DNA of 64,000 bases from Laccaria trichodermophora (taxonomy: Eukaryota > Basidiomycota > Agaricomycetes > Agaricales > Hydnangiaceae). Positions 11,395-23,052 of this stretch are shown here, piece by piece. Below the pieces are notes generated by a model. That model was not told the DNA's origin and ran no database searches. It saw only the letters and a program-made list of their open reading frames with translations. A program made the position numbers and the translations under genes. The number at the start of each line of letters is the position of its first letter. The first letter of the stretch is position 1. The stretch lies in NCBI GenBank assembly GCA_018417955.1, contig JACTVC010000051.1, positions 85,750 through 149,749 on the forward strand, given 5' to 3'.

Positions 11395-11540
11395 TATGTG
11401 GAGTGAACTATTGCATGGGCAACTTCCAGGCATCTGTGCGCTCATTCGTGCCCAGGATCACCCAGCAAGAAAACATGAAAAAGAACCCAGAAATTTAAAT
11501 GGCTAAGTTATGCTCAAAGGTTCGCAAAAAATTACAAATT
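11395..11540. repeat. 146-bp direct repeat, right copy
   Basis: Right partner of 9379-9524; see that entry. The flanking sequences differ on both sides (left copy ends in CCCGCTACTTTAG, right copy in TGACTATATC), so the repeat boundary is sharp. Confidence 0.8.
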
Positions 11541-12404
11541 TGACTATATCTCAGTCATTGACAGCCCAAAAATCACATGGGGCTCATTTCCAAGGTCGCA
11601 GGTGTTTAGAGGTGTACCCTCATCCATATCCGCAAATAGCCTTGTGTAGGTATGGCATACCCATGCAATAGGTAAATGTGGAGCTTATACAAATTTATGA
11701 AACAACGTGCACCAGAGTGATCTCCTCCTTTCAGGGAGATGCTTTGTGAAATAAAACTAAAGTACAAAAATCCTCATGGTTTTCAATTAAATAATGGGCC
11801 ATGGGTATGCTAAGTAGCATTTGATAGAATCTAATTAAATAATCTCTAAAGCGTCGAAGCCAAGTCAACTGAGGACTTTGAGGAAGGGCCATTTAAATTG
11901 TTATGAACATTTTACTATTTTAACGGAGTCTATTTCAACAGTGTTTAAGTAGTAGGTCCTACTAGAAGATAATTCAAATCACTAAGTCAGAATTTAAATC
12001 AGTACATCAATTCGAAAAGAATTTAAATCAGTACGTCAATTAGAAGAGAATTTAAATCATGTTAAAATGGAATGCGAGGTTGGAGGTATCTATTTAAACA
12101 TCGAGAGGATCACCATTCTTGTCGACCGGATTGTTGTCCTGGTCAAAGTAGCTGTCAGTGACCGGGTTGTGCCAAAACCAACTACCCCTGGATAGGGAAC
12201 TTTAAATCGTATTTCAAGTCGTCTCAAACTTCTCTCTTTAAATAATATTTCAAGTCTTCTGAATTGAATCTTTTTGAGGAACCTTTTAAATTACATTTAA
12301 TTGGCATCCTAGATACGTAGTAGTTTTGACCGTCTACTGTTTCAAATAGTATTTAAATTAAATGCTACTAACCATACCTATGCTCCATAATTTAAATGAA
12401 ATCC
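11541..12404. repeat. AT-rich spacer with AGAATTTAAATCAGTAC tandem units
   Basis: From 11985 to 12062 a unit of about 28 bp (AGAATTTAAATCAGTACRTC + AATTNGAA) is repeated three times, and ATTTAAAT recurs across the whole stretch to 12400. No gene is visible, although the last bases before 12405 look like a frameshifted extension of the next gene. Confidence 0.55.
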
Positions 12405-13389
12405 ATGAGGTTACGGGCTTTCGCTGCCCTCAACGGGATATTATATTTTCTGTGGTGGAACAAACCTCTCGACGTCAAGTGTTGTGTGCCAGTTTTTTTG
12501 CTGAACAAAGATTGCAAGCCTGTAGAGATTCCCCCGTTTGAGCCGAAGAGTAAGTTATTCATTTTATAGAATTAAAAATGAACTTATAGAATATACTAGG
12601 GTGGGCCTGGGGATCCTTTGGCATGTTTCCGTCTGCTGAAAGATGGTTTTTCAAATCTTCTGGCCCAGAGGAATCTACAGGTTCGTGTTGCTCTGTCAGC
12701 AGCTTTGATCTGCGATTTTAAGCACACAGCGGTTTCTTTACTCATGGCAGCTCATGAAACCGCCAAGGTTCCTCACTCCATCCCTAAGAGTAAGTACATA
12801 TCCAGTGGTCTGTTGGAAATAAATTGAAATGATATTAACAGTGGGCATCGTCACACTTGCCACCACCTGTGCATTACGAGTGATAAGTGTTTTGTTGAAG
12901 CTCTTCCACCTTCCAATCAAGGCGATGGCGGTTTTTGTCTCCAGGCTCGGAGATCTCCTGGGTTGCGATATGGTCGATGGGGATTCCCTTCGGGTCCCAA
13001 CATTTTACGCGCCTCCCATTGATGACCGTGGAGAGATTGGGGTCTTGATAATGACCATGATCATTGGTTCGCTCTTCAGAGGCATCCATTGCGCTGGCTG
13101 GAATTTTCCCTTCCCCTCTCACACAGAGCTGATTATCTGGCGTGTATCCTTTTTAATCATTGTCATTATTCCGTGCACTTTTGTGCCTATATTTGTGGCA
13201 GTGTTCATGAATAGCATGGATACCATTGACAAAATCTATTTCCCCTGGTTCATCCTTTGTTTCTTTGGCATCGTGTTCTATGTTCTCGCACGGCTCACCC
13301 TCTTTGTCGAAGCTTTAACTGCCCTGAGGCACCTTCCCCCAGGGGCATACGCTGTAGTCGAGTGGACTGCCCTCTTACTCCGTATGTGA
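12405..13389 (+). CDS. Multi-pass membrane protein, agaricomycete family, 5' end doubtful
   Basis: Exon 1 (12405-12549) reads FAALNGILYFLWWNKPLDVK, a family signature, and splices at GTAAGT. A middle exon covers about 12610-12789 (AFRLLKDGFSNLLAQ... to VPHSIPKS). The last exon (about 12840-13389) has RVPTFYAPP, GIHCAGWNFPFPSHTE, at least three hydrophobic segments and the terminal block RHLPPGAYAVVEWTALL, all typical of one expanded mushroom family of unknown function. Odd: just upstream, in another frame, LNEIHEVT reads like the expected preceding residues, so a one-base indel seems to separate the true N-terminal part. The usual long N-terminal region of the family is not visible in the AT-rich sequence before it. 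The gene may therefore be 5'-truncated. Confidence 0.55.
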
Positions 13390-15376
13390 CCATAGTAGGG
13401 CCTGGACAGCAGATTATCCAATTTTTATGTGTGGGGAGAGTTTCTGTACGATCCTCCTGATTGACTTATTACTTCCTGGACGTACGACTCCCACAACGCT
13501 TTGCTTGGTATTTTTTGTTTGGCAGATACTTGAAAATCTGCTGGTTGGAGTAAGCTGCATTACACAGGTGACCACTCGACGATAAGCGAAGCATTGTTCC
13601 ACTCTCTTTGTCTACAGGGCTCATGCACACCGCTGGGTCTCCGAGTTGCTTGGAAATAGAAATTACGGGGGATTGGAAGGGCCACCTGGTGACGGGGTTC
13701 AGCAAGGACTAGTATGAACTGCAGAAACGGCAAGAAGAAGGGGCGACATTGAGGTAGATGATAAGATGAGAGGAAAAAGAGGGTGGATGGAGCGCAAGTC
13801 GGACTATCCAACCAAAAACAGTGTATCACGCCGTATGGGCGTAATGCATATCAAATTTGAGTCCGTTATTCAATGGGGGGAATGCCTGGCTCTATGCAAC
13901 CCAATAAGAAGCAGTGGAACGATGTTAAATGAACTTTGTAGCCATTCTAAGAGTATATCAGGCGAATTCTATCCCTGTCAATATCACCTTTCTGGTCCTC
14001 ACACGGCAGTGGGGTCCCGTTTGGATAGTCCAAGCAGATTGTGAAGAGAATGATCGATTATTAGTGACCAGAGATGGATTTCCTTGATTTCCTAGGGTAG
14101 AAGCGACACCTCATAAAACATCCACTTGCAAACAGGAACAGAGCATGTGGAAAAGGGGGCAACTGATCTCGTAACTCAAGCTTGAGGCCCAATTGAGGCC
14201 TTGAGGCTTGAGGATTGAAGTTTCCTATCCGAAGAATGGCGTTGTTTGTATCATTTTATGTAAGAAACTCCTGTATAGAGGCTCCTTGGTCGACGGTTCA
14301 TGAAGGCACCACAACGAAGAAGATGTGACAACAGAAAGGGATTTGAACGAGACGTACGCGACCAAGACGCGACGGTCACCCCGTCACGTTCAGTTGTGGC
14401 CGCACGTGGAGCTCAGCGGCGTTTTCCGAGGGAGCCCCGTTACGGTGTTACCATCGCTCTCATTTTGGGGTGAAGACACAAGAGGCGTTGCCTTCACGTT
14501 TCAACCTCAACACTAAGCTCCAACGTACCTTCATTGCAGCCCCTTATTTTTATGGACTGACTGGTCGATTAGGGATGCCCGATCAACACTTTGGATTCGT
14601 TGGGGAAGGGACGGCGGGATTTGTTTGCCCATGAATAGTGTGGACGTCTGGACAGACGGAAAATGTCTTTACCAACACCACTACGAGGGGGCGAATGAAA
14701 AAGGGCCGGGGTTCAGAACTGGAGACCTCCACCACAGCTTTCCGCTTTTCCCAGCACAAACCACAATTATTTCGTCACCCCACATGGCCGCTTGCTCTCA
14801 GGCCGTGTTTCAGGGGATCCCTGTTCTTATCGTTCTCGGTGTTTTATGGGTCGGGAGCCGAAAATTGGAAGGCTGTCTTCGAACATCGAAGAGCCTCTTC
14901 CTCCAAAACAGCGGAAAGCTGCAAGTCATTTAACGGCCAACTTAGGGCGGCAAATCCACCACTGCGCACTTTGGAGTTTGCCACGTCATCCTCAACGTAC
15001 GCCGACCTCACTACGACCTTGTAACCTGCATGATCGGGGTATTCAAGTTGTCTTGTGCGTGGCGATAGGTGGCAGTCGGATTCAAATCCATCACCCCTTT
15101 GATGCATCCTCCTCCTTGCGATTGTTACGGTCGCCTATCTCAATCCAAACTTTTATCCGCCATTCTTCCCAACAAACTGAATCTTCTGTCTCCCCTCTCA
15201 TCGTCTTCCTGTCTCCTCTTCGCTTTTCACATTTATAAAAATCGACAGCTAGCACTCAGCCGAACCTTGGATGATGTTTTTGACTCGTAACGAGGAAGAA
15301 ACAATACCCTCTTTGGAGGCCTCAAACCCCGAAACACGCGCGTTACCTCCTCATACTTTTACTTCGCTCTTTGTCC
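13390..15376. other. No resolved gene
   Basis: Several medium frames overlap on both strands without splice logic. Near 14840-14935 a plus-strand stretch (REPKIGRLSSNIEEPLPPKQ) looks coding but cannot be joined. At 14170-14215 TTGAGGC units repeat. A CT-rich block (15180-15227) followed by TTTATAAAA (15232-15240) is the best core-promoter candidate, about 140 bp before the next frame. Confidence 0.35.
15232..15240 (+). promoter_or_regulatory. TATA-like element after a CT-rich tract
   Basis: TTTATAAAA preceded by about 45 bp of CT-rich sequence and followed by an ATG at 15377. This arrangement is common in fungal promoters. The assignment depends on the weak gene model at 15377. Confidence 0.3.
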
Positions 15377-15769
15377 ATGAAAAGCCTGACTCAGGCTGGT
15401 GCGTCGTCCTCTGTATTTGTCCCTCCCAAGTATCAACAACCGCTGCTTCCGGCACAACTTACCCGCATTTCTCTCAACCTATCTCCACCCGTCGTCAAGT
15501 TTGAGTTACAAGCTCCACCCCCTCGTCCCGCTTATTGAACGACAACCCCCCCAGCTGTCGATAAAGATTTCCACCCCATTCCTCATATGGCCGGTCATTT
15601 TGTGTCTTATTCGCTTCGGTTGGTGGGAAGCCGTGCTTCTGAAGCGATTCGAAAGTGCGGTGGCCGCGACCAGGACAAGAGGCGGTTCGGGACGAAGAGT
15701 GGCTCTTTGCGAAATGGTGGGGATGTAAACGGTCAACTTAGGGGGCAATCAGGGCGTAGTAGGCTCTAG
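15377..15769 (+). pseudogene. Unrecognised frame interrupted by one TGA
   Basis: The frame reads MKSLTQAGASSSVFVPPKYQ..., a Pro-rich, plausible coding stretch, to ...PPPRPAY. It hits TGA at 15536-15538 and continues in the same frame (TTTPPAVDKDFHPIPHMAGH...) to TAG at 15767-15769. The single stop inside an otherwise open, coding-like frame suggests a mutated gene or an unrecognised intron. Another frame (WPVILCLIRFGWWEAVLLKR) overlaps, so the true frame is not certain. Function unknown. Confidence 0.25.
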
Positions 15770-16673
15770 TTGCTTAAACGTGATGGATGCGTTTGGAGCC
15801 CGCAGCGCCATTCACCGCAGACGCTTTTTGTGATGTTGGAACACGCCTGTTGGGGGGTGGGGGATGTATTGACGTTCTACGGTTCTCCATGTGTCCGGCA
15901 TCGTTTGTGACGTTGATGTTCCGTTTCTGACCCCATCTTTCCATCAACATTCTCGCCTCCCCTCTTCGCGTTTTCTCTAGTCGCCTCCCTCCCTCTTCAT
16001 TATCTTTCGTGGATTGACTGCCTCTCAGGCTTACGCAGGCACCTTCTCATCCGCATTCCCACACATCCTCAGCTGCCTAAAAATGAGTTTTATTTCCCAA
16101 TCCAAAGCCGCGTTAGCCTAGGGGTCGAGCACGGAGGTTTTTGAGGCTTCGCGAAGCGGTGGCGGGGTCGTCTTTGGAGTCAGATGGTCATAGGCGACGA
16201 GAGGGCAAGGTCGCAAGCTCATTTGTGTCGGGTTAGATGTTGTTGAGGAGGAGGCTGATCATCCCCTTGGGATCAGGATCGCGTTCGCTGCTCACCGTTA
16301 CAGCCACCAGTACCACAATCCTCCGCTTCATCATCGCGCCCACCCTTGTTCATCTTCCTACATCCACGTCGTGTGCCGACTCACCTGCGGCTGCTCCCTT
16401 GGCTTCCCACTCCGTTCATTTTCCCCTTGTGCCGCTCATAAAACTTTCCACCCTGGGCAGCATTGACAACCCCTGTATTGGTCTTCTGCATCGTTTCCAA
16501 AGCAACTTGTCTTTCTTAATAGACTCAAGCCAATCTCCCTCCCTTTTGCTGTTGTTGCCGGGGCTCCGAGAACCGGGGGCCATCTGGATCTTAGCAGGTT
16601 GCTTGTGATTTTCGTGTCGTTGGCTCTGACTGGTCCACCTTTGGGAGATGTGATGCGATTGAAGGTGGAGCAG
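15770..16673. other. No resolved gene; probably 5' part of the next gene
   Basis: A pyrimidine-rich stretch (15930-16030) precedes MSFISQSKAALA (16083), which stops at once. Coding-like pieces such as EEEADHPLGIRIAFAAHRYS (around 16240) may be exons of the gene ending at 17146, but the splice pattern is not clear. Confidence 0.3.
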
Positions 16674-17146
16674 GGAGATGGCATGTTCGGGCGGAGCGTG
16701 GGTCTCGCGGATGGGTCAAGGTGCTGAATAAACGTGAGGTGTGAGAGGGACGTGGGAGGAGCTTCCTGCTCGTTGTGATCCTTCAGATAAATCTATTTGA
16801 GGTTCAATTTCTGCTCTTCTTTCCTAAGTCATCGGAAGTTATATTCTTTCTCCACAGGCGCTATTCAACCATGGAAGACAGGGAACATTCACATCCAAGT
16901 TGAACAGGAGGTGCTTGCGACGTGTAAGATTGGTGGTGCCGCTAAGGACTGGAATGTTTCGTTCTTGGTTGTGATCACGGACGATCGAAGGTACGGTATT
17001 CATCCCTCACAGCTCCTCTTTCAATCCGCAGTTTGACTCCCCAGTTGAAGAGGATGCGGAGTGGGGAGGTGTTCGTGAGGTGTATACCCTCCACAATCAT
17101 GCCGAAATGTTCGTTCCTCAAAGTTGTGACCATACTACTTGATTGA
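16674..17146 (+). CDS. 3' part of a hypothetical protein
   Basis: Three exon pieces join with correct phases: one ending GWVKVLNK at 16733 (donor GTGAGG), one from about 16860 to 16991 (AIQPWKTGNIHIQVEQEVLA ... VSFLVVITDDR), and one from about 17033 to the TGA at 17144-17146 (SLTPQLKRMRSGEVFV...). The upstream boundary at 16674 is a guess at an acceptor. No domain is recognised; the sequence looks like a globular beta-rich protein. Confidence 0.4.
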
Positions 17147-17514
17147 AGGCACGGTGTCCGCTCCTCCTCCTTTTTCCTCCCCTCTCCCCCTTTCATTGGA
17201 AGTTTAAGGCTTCTCTGCAGGCAGCTACGATCCATCTCTGGAGGGGCAGCGAGGCATCGCTGCCCTATCTTTGTCATGCACTGGAGTCGTGTTCGGAGTT
17301 CGTTACTACTCTTTACCTATCATCGTCAGTACTCACTTCTTTCTAAATGCAACTTGTACTTCCCAACATACCACTTCTACGCCCCTACTTTGCCGGAATA
17401 TGTTTCGTGCCAGCTCACCAGATAATGAGAACGGGAAATTATAATTTCAGGAAACTGACTGAAGTTTGCGAAAACAGTTGCAACAACTGACCAAAAACTA
17501 CTCACACCTGAAAC
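17147..17514. other. Intergenic, no feature seen
   Basis: Downstream of the previous stop. It has pyrimidine-rich stretches and no coding signal, and ends at the repeated element that starts at 17515. Confidence 0.4.
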
Positions 17515-17990
17515 AAGGGACGATCGGACACCTAAGCGAAGAGATTGACAGATGCAAGGACAAATTAATCATTTTTGACTATTGTTTGTTGATAAGACGG
17601 ACTCATTATAAGATTTTTAGTCCGACAACCAATTCCGCAGAGGGCCGAATCTTATTGTCGCATTTTTAAATTTCCATCAAAATTTATTATAATTGTGTTT
17701 TGATCCTTCGAAAAGTTGACAAATCTTAGGACAAACAAAAAATATGTAGCCTAATATATCATACTTTCATAGCTTCTTACAGGTACAAAATCCGTATATA
17801 GAACATATTATTGAACAATTTCAAAATCCGTATTGAAGCCATACTTGGAAAATGGTCCGCGTAAATATACAACAACATATATATAATCTGACATCAAATC
17901 TGTCAAAAAGACGAAGCAAATGTCAGATTTGGAGTATTTCCAGGAAACGAAGCGAATATCCCGGTGAAAGGGCCACTCACGGGATAATCA
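17515..17990 (-). mobile_element. Three-copy non-autonomous element, copy 1
   Basis: About 480 bp, found again at 44050-44534 and 53902-54385 in the opposite orientation. One end is CACCTGAAACAAGGGAC. The other end contains a hairpin (TATCCCG ... TTTCACCGGGATA) and stops at GGGATAATC. It has no ORF of note and no terminal inverted repeats. A hairpin at one end without inverted termini recalls helitron-type or SINE-like elements, but the CTRR end typical of helitrons is not seen. Class unknown. Confidence 0.6.
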
Positions 17991-18011
17991 AAGTTACTCA
18001 TGGGGTGAACT

Positions 18012-19592
18012 CTATTTAGAGAATCGGACTGTTATTATGAACTGACCAACCAACAAGGTCACAACCAGTGCGACAGCCTGCCATAATTTCAAGGAGTTAG
18101 ATGCGGCATGGTGAGGTTGGGCTTGGACCTGGACCGGTGGGATCACATTCTCAACCTAGGAGGGAAAACTCTTATTCGAACTTGTCATGAATTACAATAG
18201 CGCTCAAAGTACTTTACCTTAGCAGGTTCCCAAACCTTGATGGCAGCACCGTTTGAGTCCGAGGAGCCTGTGATGATAAGGTATCCATCTGAAGAGGAAT
18301 ATGTCTATTCAGCAAATGAGAAGTCTTGAGAATGATACAACCGATGGAAGGAAGTTACCGTAACAATCTGCACTAGTGTTCCAACTTGTAAGAGCTATCA
18401 GCTTTAGAATAGGTCTAAAGGAAATTAAAATACCTTGTCCATGTGGAAGAACCGTAAGTAGACCTACGCAGGAGTCGTAGACCCGAGCAGACCCATTATC
18501 TCCACCAACAACTATGAGAGACCCTTGAAGCGCAGAAGAAACGAGAAGTGGGACATTGCGACGAATGGGATGGGTGAATGATCGCAGTGGTTGGCCTGGA
18601 GGCAGTGAGTATATGTCGATTCCGTTGACGAGATTTGTCACTATCAGTAACTGGTTGTCCGCTGCCATCGTCGCATGGCCACTGGCGTGCGCCCATCAAA
18701 TCAAGAATTATGGTATGTTGTGCCTACGCACATTCGAGTCGGTAACTGGTATGACCACAACATAGTCCAAGGCGAGACCTGATATGCAACTCTACAGAGC
18801 GAAGACAGAAATGAGCTTGGAAAGAAGGCGCCGGACTTACAGGCCACCTACACTTCGTGCGACTCCAAATAAGTGACAAGCACACTTGAGCCCTGATCAA
18901 AAAAGGAAACGCTCCTAGCGATAGCTTCCCGTGGACTCGTCGCAATGATGTTGGAGAGTTGTCCTAATCTCCCCAATTTAGTAGCGTTCAATGAATGGTT
19001 TCAGAAGCTCACCGTTCGAATCAATCGTCCACAATTTCAGACAGCCGTCTCCAACGGTAGCGATTTGTTTGCTCCCCAAGCTGAAATCGATGTCCTCGAC
19101 AGGTCCAACATGAGCGGCTGCAGAGGCAGCAAGATCGTAATGATTCTATAGTGTAGAGTTAGTGAAGGCGGATGAGAAAGGCGGCAGGGCTTACTTTCGT
19201 TGGCGCCTGGCAATAAACCGACAAAGTACCGTCAGCGCAGCCAAAAGCAAAGCTTGAAATTGGATCGAGCGATGTGGGCATCCAAGCTGAAGCGGAAATG
19301 GAGCCGTTGAATAAGACGGAGATGACCTGGAATTCGATCCCTTGGACCAAGTCCCAAACTATAACGAGACAATCATCGCCTGCGTAAAAAAAATTAGATT
19401 GGATACGCTGCTAAGATCGACGCAAGCTCACCTCCGCTGAGAAGCCTTGAGCCATCTTGGCTTATTTGGAGGGTATTGATCGCATTAGTGTGGCGAGTGA
19501 GTGTTTGCTTGCACTTAAACTAAGATCGTATGAGAACGGCCATTGCGATGCATGCTCTGAGTACTTACCGTAGGGATGGTGATTGAGTTCAT
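18012..19592 (-). CDS. Tail-anchored WD40-type protein A (368 aa)
   Basis: Ten exons close in frame: 19592-19569, 19519-19432, 19379-19195, 19145-19013, 18963-18852, 18791-18732, 18681-18434, 18384-18359, 18304-18218, 18155-18012. The order is MNSITIPT, then LTRHTNAINTLQISQDGSRL with LLSGG, DDCLVIVWDL, FAFGCADGTLSVYCQ, TVGDGCLKLWTIDS, YLESHEV, VTNLVNGIDIYSLP, GSLIVVGGDNGSARVYD and GSSDSNGAAIKVWEPAK. That is about seven WD-like blades with poor WD dipeptides. The last exon ends with one hydrophobic segment, QAVALVVTLLVGQFIITV, and FSK, so the protein should be a tail-anchored propeller facing the cytosol. Exon lengths match the paralog at 37625 almost base for base. It is transcribed divergently from the gene at 20375, with the TTTAGGG/CACGTG palindrome 270 bp upstream. 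The partner of the propeller is unknown. Confidence 0.75.
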
Positions 19593-19811
19593 CGTAGGAA
19601 GGCATAGAAGATACCTATCATCCCGTCAGTTATAGACCACAAAGAACAAAAAAGGTGGCCAATTGTCTCCTGTTCCTCATTCCTGCATTCCGACTATCTC
19701 TCTTTTTGTTTTTTACGATTCTCTTTCTTTTTGTTCTCTATTTCGTTTCCTACGCCTACTTCTTACAGCTAAGGTAAAGTTCTACTATGAATGTATCTAT
19801 GATGAGTGGGA

Positions 19812-20262
19812 GTGAGCGGGAGAGTGTGTTTGTGTGGTTTGGCGTCTATTGGCTTGAGTGACTTTAGGGGAGCCTTACAAGGATCACGTGAAAAGATGTG
19901 AGGCTGCCCTAAAGTAGCCGTTGTCAAAACCAACTCAGCGCGTTGCTGTTGCTTCTTTTCCTCCCACAACTACTCACTCACCATGACACTGGGGAAACAA
20001 TATATTCGTAGTACAGATGTAGTTTGAGAACGAATATACAATAGATGATCGATGAGTGATTGACCGGTAATAGCCCGGTCAATCGTAATCGGCGAGCCTG
20101 AAGTCCCACAGGAGTGAGTAATTGTTCCGTGGCTGGTCGATGTCAATGTTGACGTTTCCAGGGTGTGCTGTTGTCGTAGGCGTTGGTTGGCATAGGGGTT
20201 ATTGACGCGTCGCGATGCTCTTACAATTGGTATGTTGCCCGCTTGGTTGGAACTCAAGGGGA
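19812..20262. repeat. Segmental duplication, copy 1 (partner 42106-42472)
   Basis: Starts GAGCGGGAG..GTGTGTTTGTGTGGTTTG and includes the palindrome and the sequence up to GGTTGGAACTCAAGG. It is about 85 bp longer than its partner because of an extra stretch near 20175-20250. The similarity is clear but imperfect, so it is not a recent copy. Confidence 0.75.
19862..19914. promoter_or_regulatory. TTTAGGG-CACGTG-CCCTAAA palindrome, copy 1
   Basis: A 53-bp imperfect palindrome: arms CTTTAGGGGAGCCT and AGGCTGCCCTAAAG around GATCACGTG. It lies in the divergent promoter between WD40 gene A (minus, start 19592) and the gene at 20375. TTAGGG is the telomeric and Tbf1-type site, and CACGTG is the Cbf1/bHLH E-box. 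Their use here is inferred. Confidence 0.55.
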
Positions 20263-20374
20263 AACATTTTGACTCTTCAGTAGACAACACAATTGTTCGT
20301 ATCCACTACAAATGCACTTCCGGCGGTGAGCCGCATCTCAACAAGAATCCGCTCAATCGCCAGTCCAAAGCCAC

Positions 20375-22914
20375 ATGGCGCCAGCCAAACGTAACTCTTC
20401 ACCGCCTCGAGATGCACTACGCCCATATCCGCGAAGTGCAGTAGCTTCATCACTCCTCCAACGTCGAGGTCCTTCCCTAAGCGCTGCACAGGCACTTTCG
20501 GTACTGGTGAGCTCTCCCTCCTTGTTGCCATTGTTGAATCTTAAATAACGTTTTACGCATAGTTTTCGGCTCCTGATGCCCCCAACCTGAACTTCGCCTC
20601 ACCGCAAGCGCAATCAAATGTTCCAACGGGGCAGGTACGTTCAGGCCTCTGAAATGCCAAATTTGAACTACCATGTGGAACAGGCCCCTTCCTCCTCAAG
20701 TTTGGACGCTATTCCAGAAGCGCAGGCAGGTTTCGCTCTGGATCATTGGACGGGCGTGACTGACTACCTGTCCTTAGTTCCCACATGAAAACTCAAACCC
20801 TGGAGCTCAATATCCAACCCCAGCTTTCCAGGGAACACGTGATCAAGAGGAGGAACAAGCTGTCGCTCTTATACTCCATGTGTGACATCATCAATGTCCT
20901 TGATGCTTTACTAACCGGTATCTAACAGTCGCAACCCAACCCTTTCCTCCAAGACGTCAATATGCATCAGGAACCGGGCACCGAATTAATCCCGCTCCAA
21001 GGAATATCGATGGTCGGGGATTCTCCCTTGGTTCGTCCCTGTGATCTTCGTCTTTGGTTTGCTAATTTGGTGCCAACAGCTGCAACCGGAAATACCTGTT
21101 CCTCGAAACTACAGCCATGCTTCAGGCTCACAAACAACTCCGCCAGGAAATGCGACCACGACCACAATTTCTCACTTGGTTCGTCCTCCTAGTTATCTCT
21201 CTCCTATTCTATTTGCTCACTGGACGATGGGAATTAGCTTTCAGACCAAGACGTGAACATGTCGGAAAACCCACTTGCTAATCCCAGGCCTATCACCGTA
21301 AGTCGCTTCTGCGTTGAAAATGATATATTGGCTTAGAGATTGTAGAACATCCCAATCAATGACCCTAGCCCTATCACAGTCAGTTAATTTCGTGTTTAAG
21401 ATAATCCATCCGCTTAGAAATTGCAGAATAGCGAAAACATCCACCGCAACATGGAAGGCACCTCTGACGATAACGGAACAGCTCGTCCACCCACCTCTGG
21501 CGCAACTGATGCTCCGTTGGACATTGGAACTTTTATGGCTTCGAGCGGGGTGAGTGTTGGCTAAGATCTTTGTACGCACATACTTAGACGGGCCACAGCT
21601 TTCATCGGAACTTACCTCACTTCTTCTGCGTGGCGTCGGAATAGCCGTGCAGGAAGGGGTGAAACAAGGGGTGAAAGAGGCTTTAGAGACAATAGCGTCA
21701 CCATCAAAGGCAACACCATCAAAGAAATCACCCACTAAGAGACCCACTAAGAGGTCAGCCTCCCACCGAAACAGTGAACCAATGTCCCATGACGGAAGTT
21801 CTGAATCTTCCGCCGACGACGACGACTTCATCTCCGCAAGAAAGCCAACTGGTGAGAAGACTGATGAAGAGAAATCATTTCATGTAAGCGTCTATGGTAT
21901 ATGCATGACCAGATCCTGATGTCAGTATCGCTAGACCATCCTGACGGATTATTTGAAGGCAAAGAGCCTCTGGAATACACATGCCAGTAAGACCGCAGAC
22001 CGGTGCTTGGTCAACGACTTCGAAAACGACAACAACGACGGTCCCACCCTCGATGATCCTGTCTTTGACTGGTTTTCGAAGATGAGCAGCATGTGGAACG
22101 ACCAGCTACTCTACCATATGGCGGTCGACATCATTCCAAAAATCAGAGACACTGAAGATTTGACCTTCCCACACCAATTCAAGGACATCGGCTTTGTAAA
22201 GCGGGTCCTCATCACCAAACTCCGTCGCACGCGTTACAAGTATCAGAATTCGATCGCTCCAGCTCATGGAGATCCCGAAACCACCGAACAAAAACAGATA
22301 AGGGTTGAAGCTGAAAGGCTGGATGAAGAACGGGCAAACCGGCGGCGCACTCGCCGTTTAAATGTGAGCACTCTCGGTATCTTATCGTGGGTCGCTTCTC
22401 ATCACCTTTCAGACCTTCAAACGGCATAAAGCCATCATTCAGGCCAGATCTCATGAAGATAAAAGCTTCTGGAGGCATGTCGAGGAAGTCCTAGTCGAAC
22501 TCGGAAATGCAGGCATGAGTTCCGATGAAACAGACAAAGAAGACGACGGCCGTTCTTCCAAAGTTGTCCGCTGCGTTCCTAAGTTTTGGCTGGATGACCA
22601 AGTGTCACTGCTGTGGGACGCTGTTGAACGTTACGGGAAAGGCCTCAAGCGACAGCGCCCTGGTAATGCACCAATCACACACCTTCGGGAGGCAAGTATG
22701 TTAGTCGATACAGCTTATACTAAACTCCCTCGGGCGGCTGCTGGGTTACCTACAAACTACTACAACGACTTGTGGTGGAAGTCTCTGAGCAAATCAAGAC
22801 AGCAGAAGCTCAAGGCAAAACCTCCAAAGGCGTTGCCATCCTTCGTAAGCGTTTAGTTTTCACACATATATCCTCCCTAATATTTTCTTATAGGACCATC
22901 TCCAGCGTAGTTGA
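20375..22914 (+). CDS. 643-aa hypothetical protein, 13 exons, all introns phase 0
   Basis: Exons: 20375-20506, 20563-20634, 20684-20725, 20778-20879, 20929-21030, 21080-21178, 21238-21297, 21346-21378, 21427-21549, 21599-21883, 21935-22363, 22413-22844, 22894-22914. Every length is a multiple of three. The first ~255 residues are Pro/Ser-rich, disordered and split into tiny exons (MAPAKRNSSPPRDALRPYPR at the start). The rest holds KQGVKEALETIASPSKATP, a helical DPVFDWFSKMSSMWNDQL region, ERANRRRTRRLN, then GNAGMSSDETDKEDDGR and GLPTNYYNDLWWKSLS. The MSSDETD and Tyr/Trp-rich end mark a large mushroom-specific family of unknown function. The intron at 20726 appears to use a GC donor (CAG/GCAGGT). 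Exons 7-8 with their introns are a small tandem duplication. A basic patch and SPTK-like repeats suggest a nuclear protein. Confidence 0.7.
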
Positions 22915-23052
22915 TCTCCCTCCTTGTTATGGTGGAACTTCTTGTATAATACGTACAGTAAACTCTGTACAATAAAGGTTTGAATGTGTGTTCGATAATG
23001 GACCGAGTGCACATTCAGAAATCCTGATTTTTACAGTAAGTCAACAACGGCC

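Noticed and set aside
14625..15238. Overlapping plus-strand ORFs of 100-148 aa
   Set aside because: Three frames overlap with similar length, none has a domain or matching splice sites; not reported as genes.
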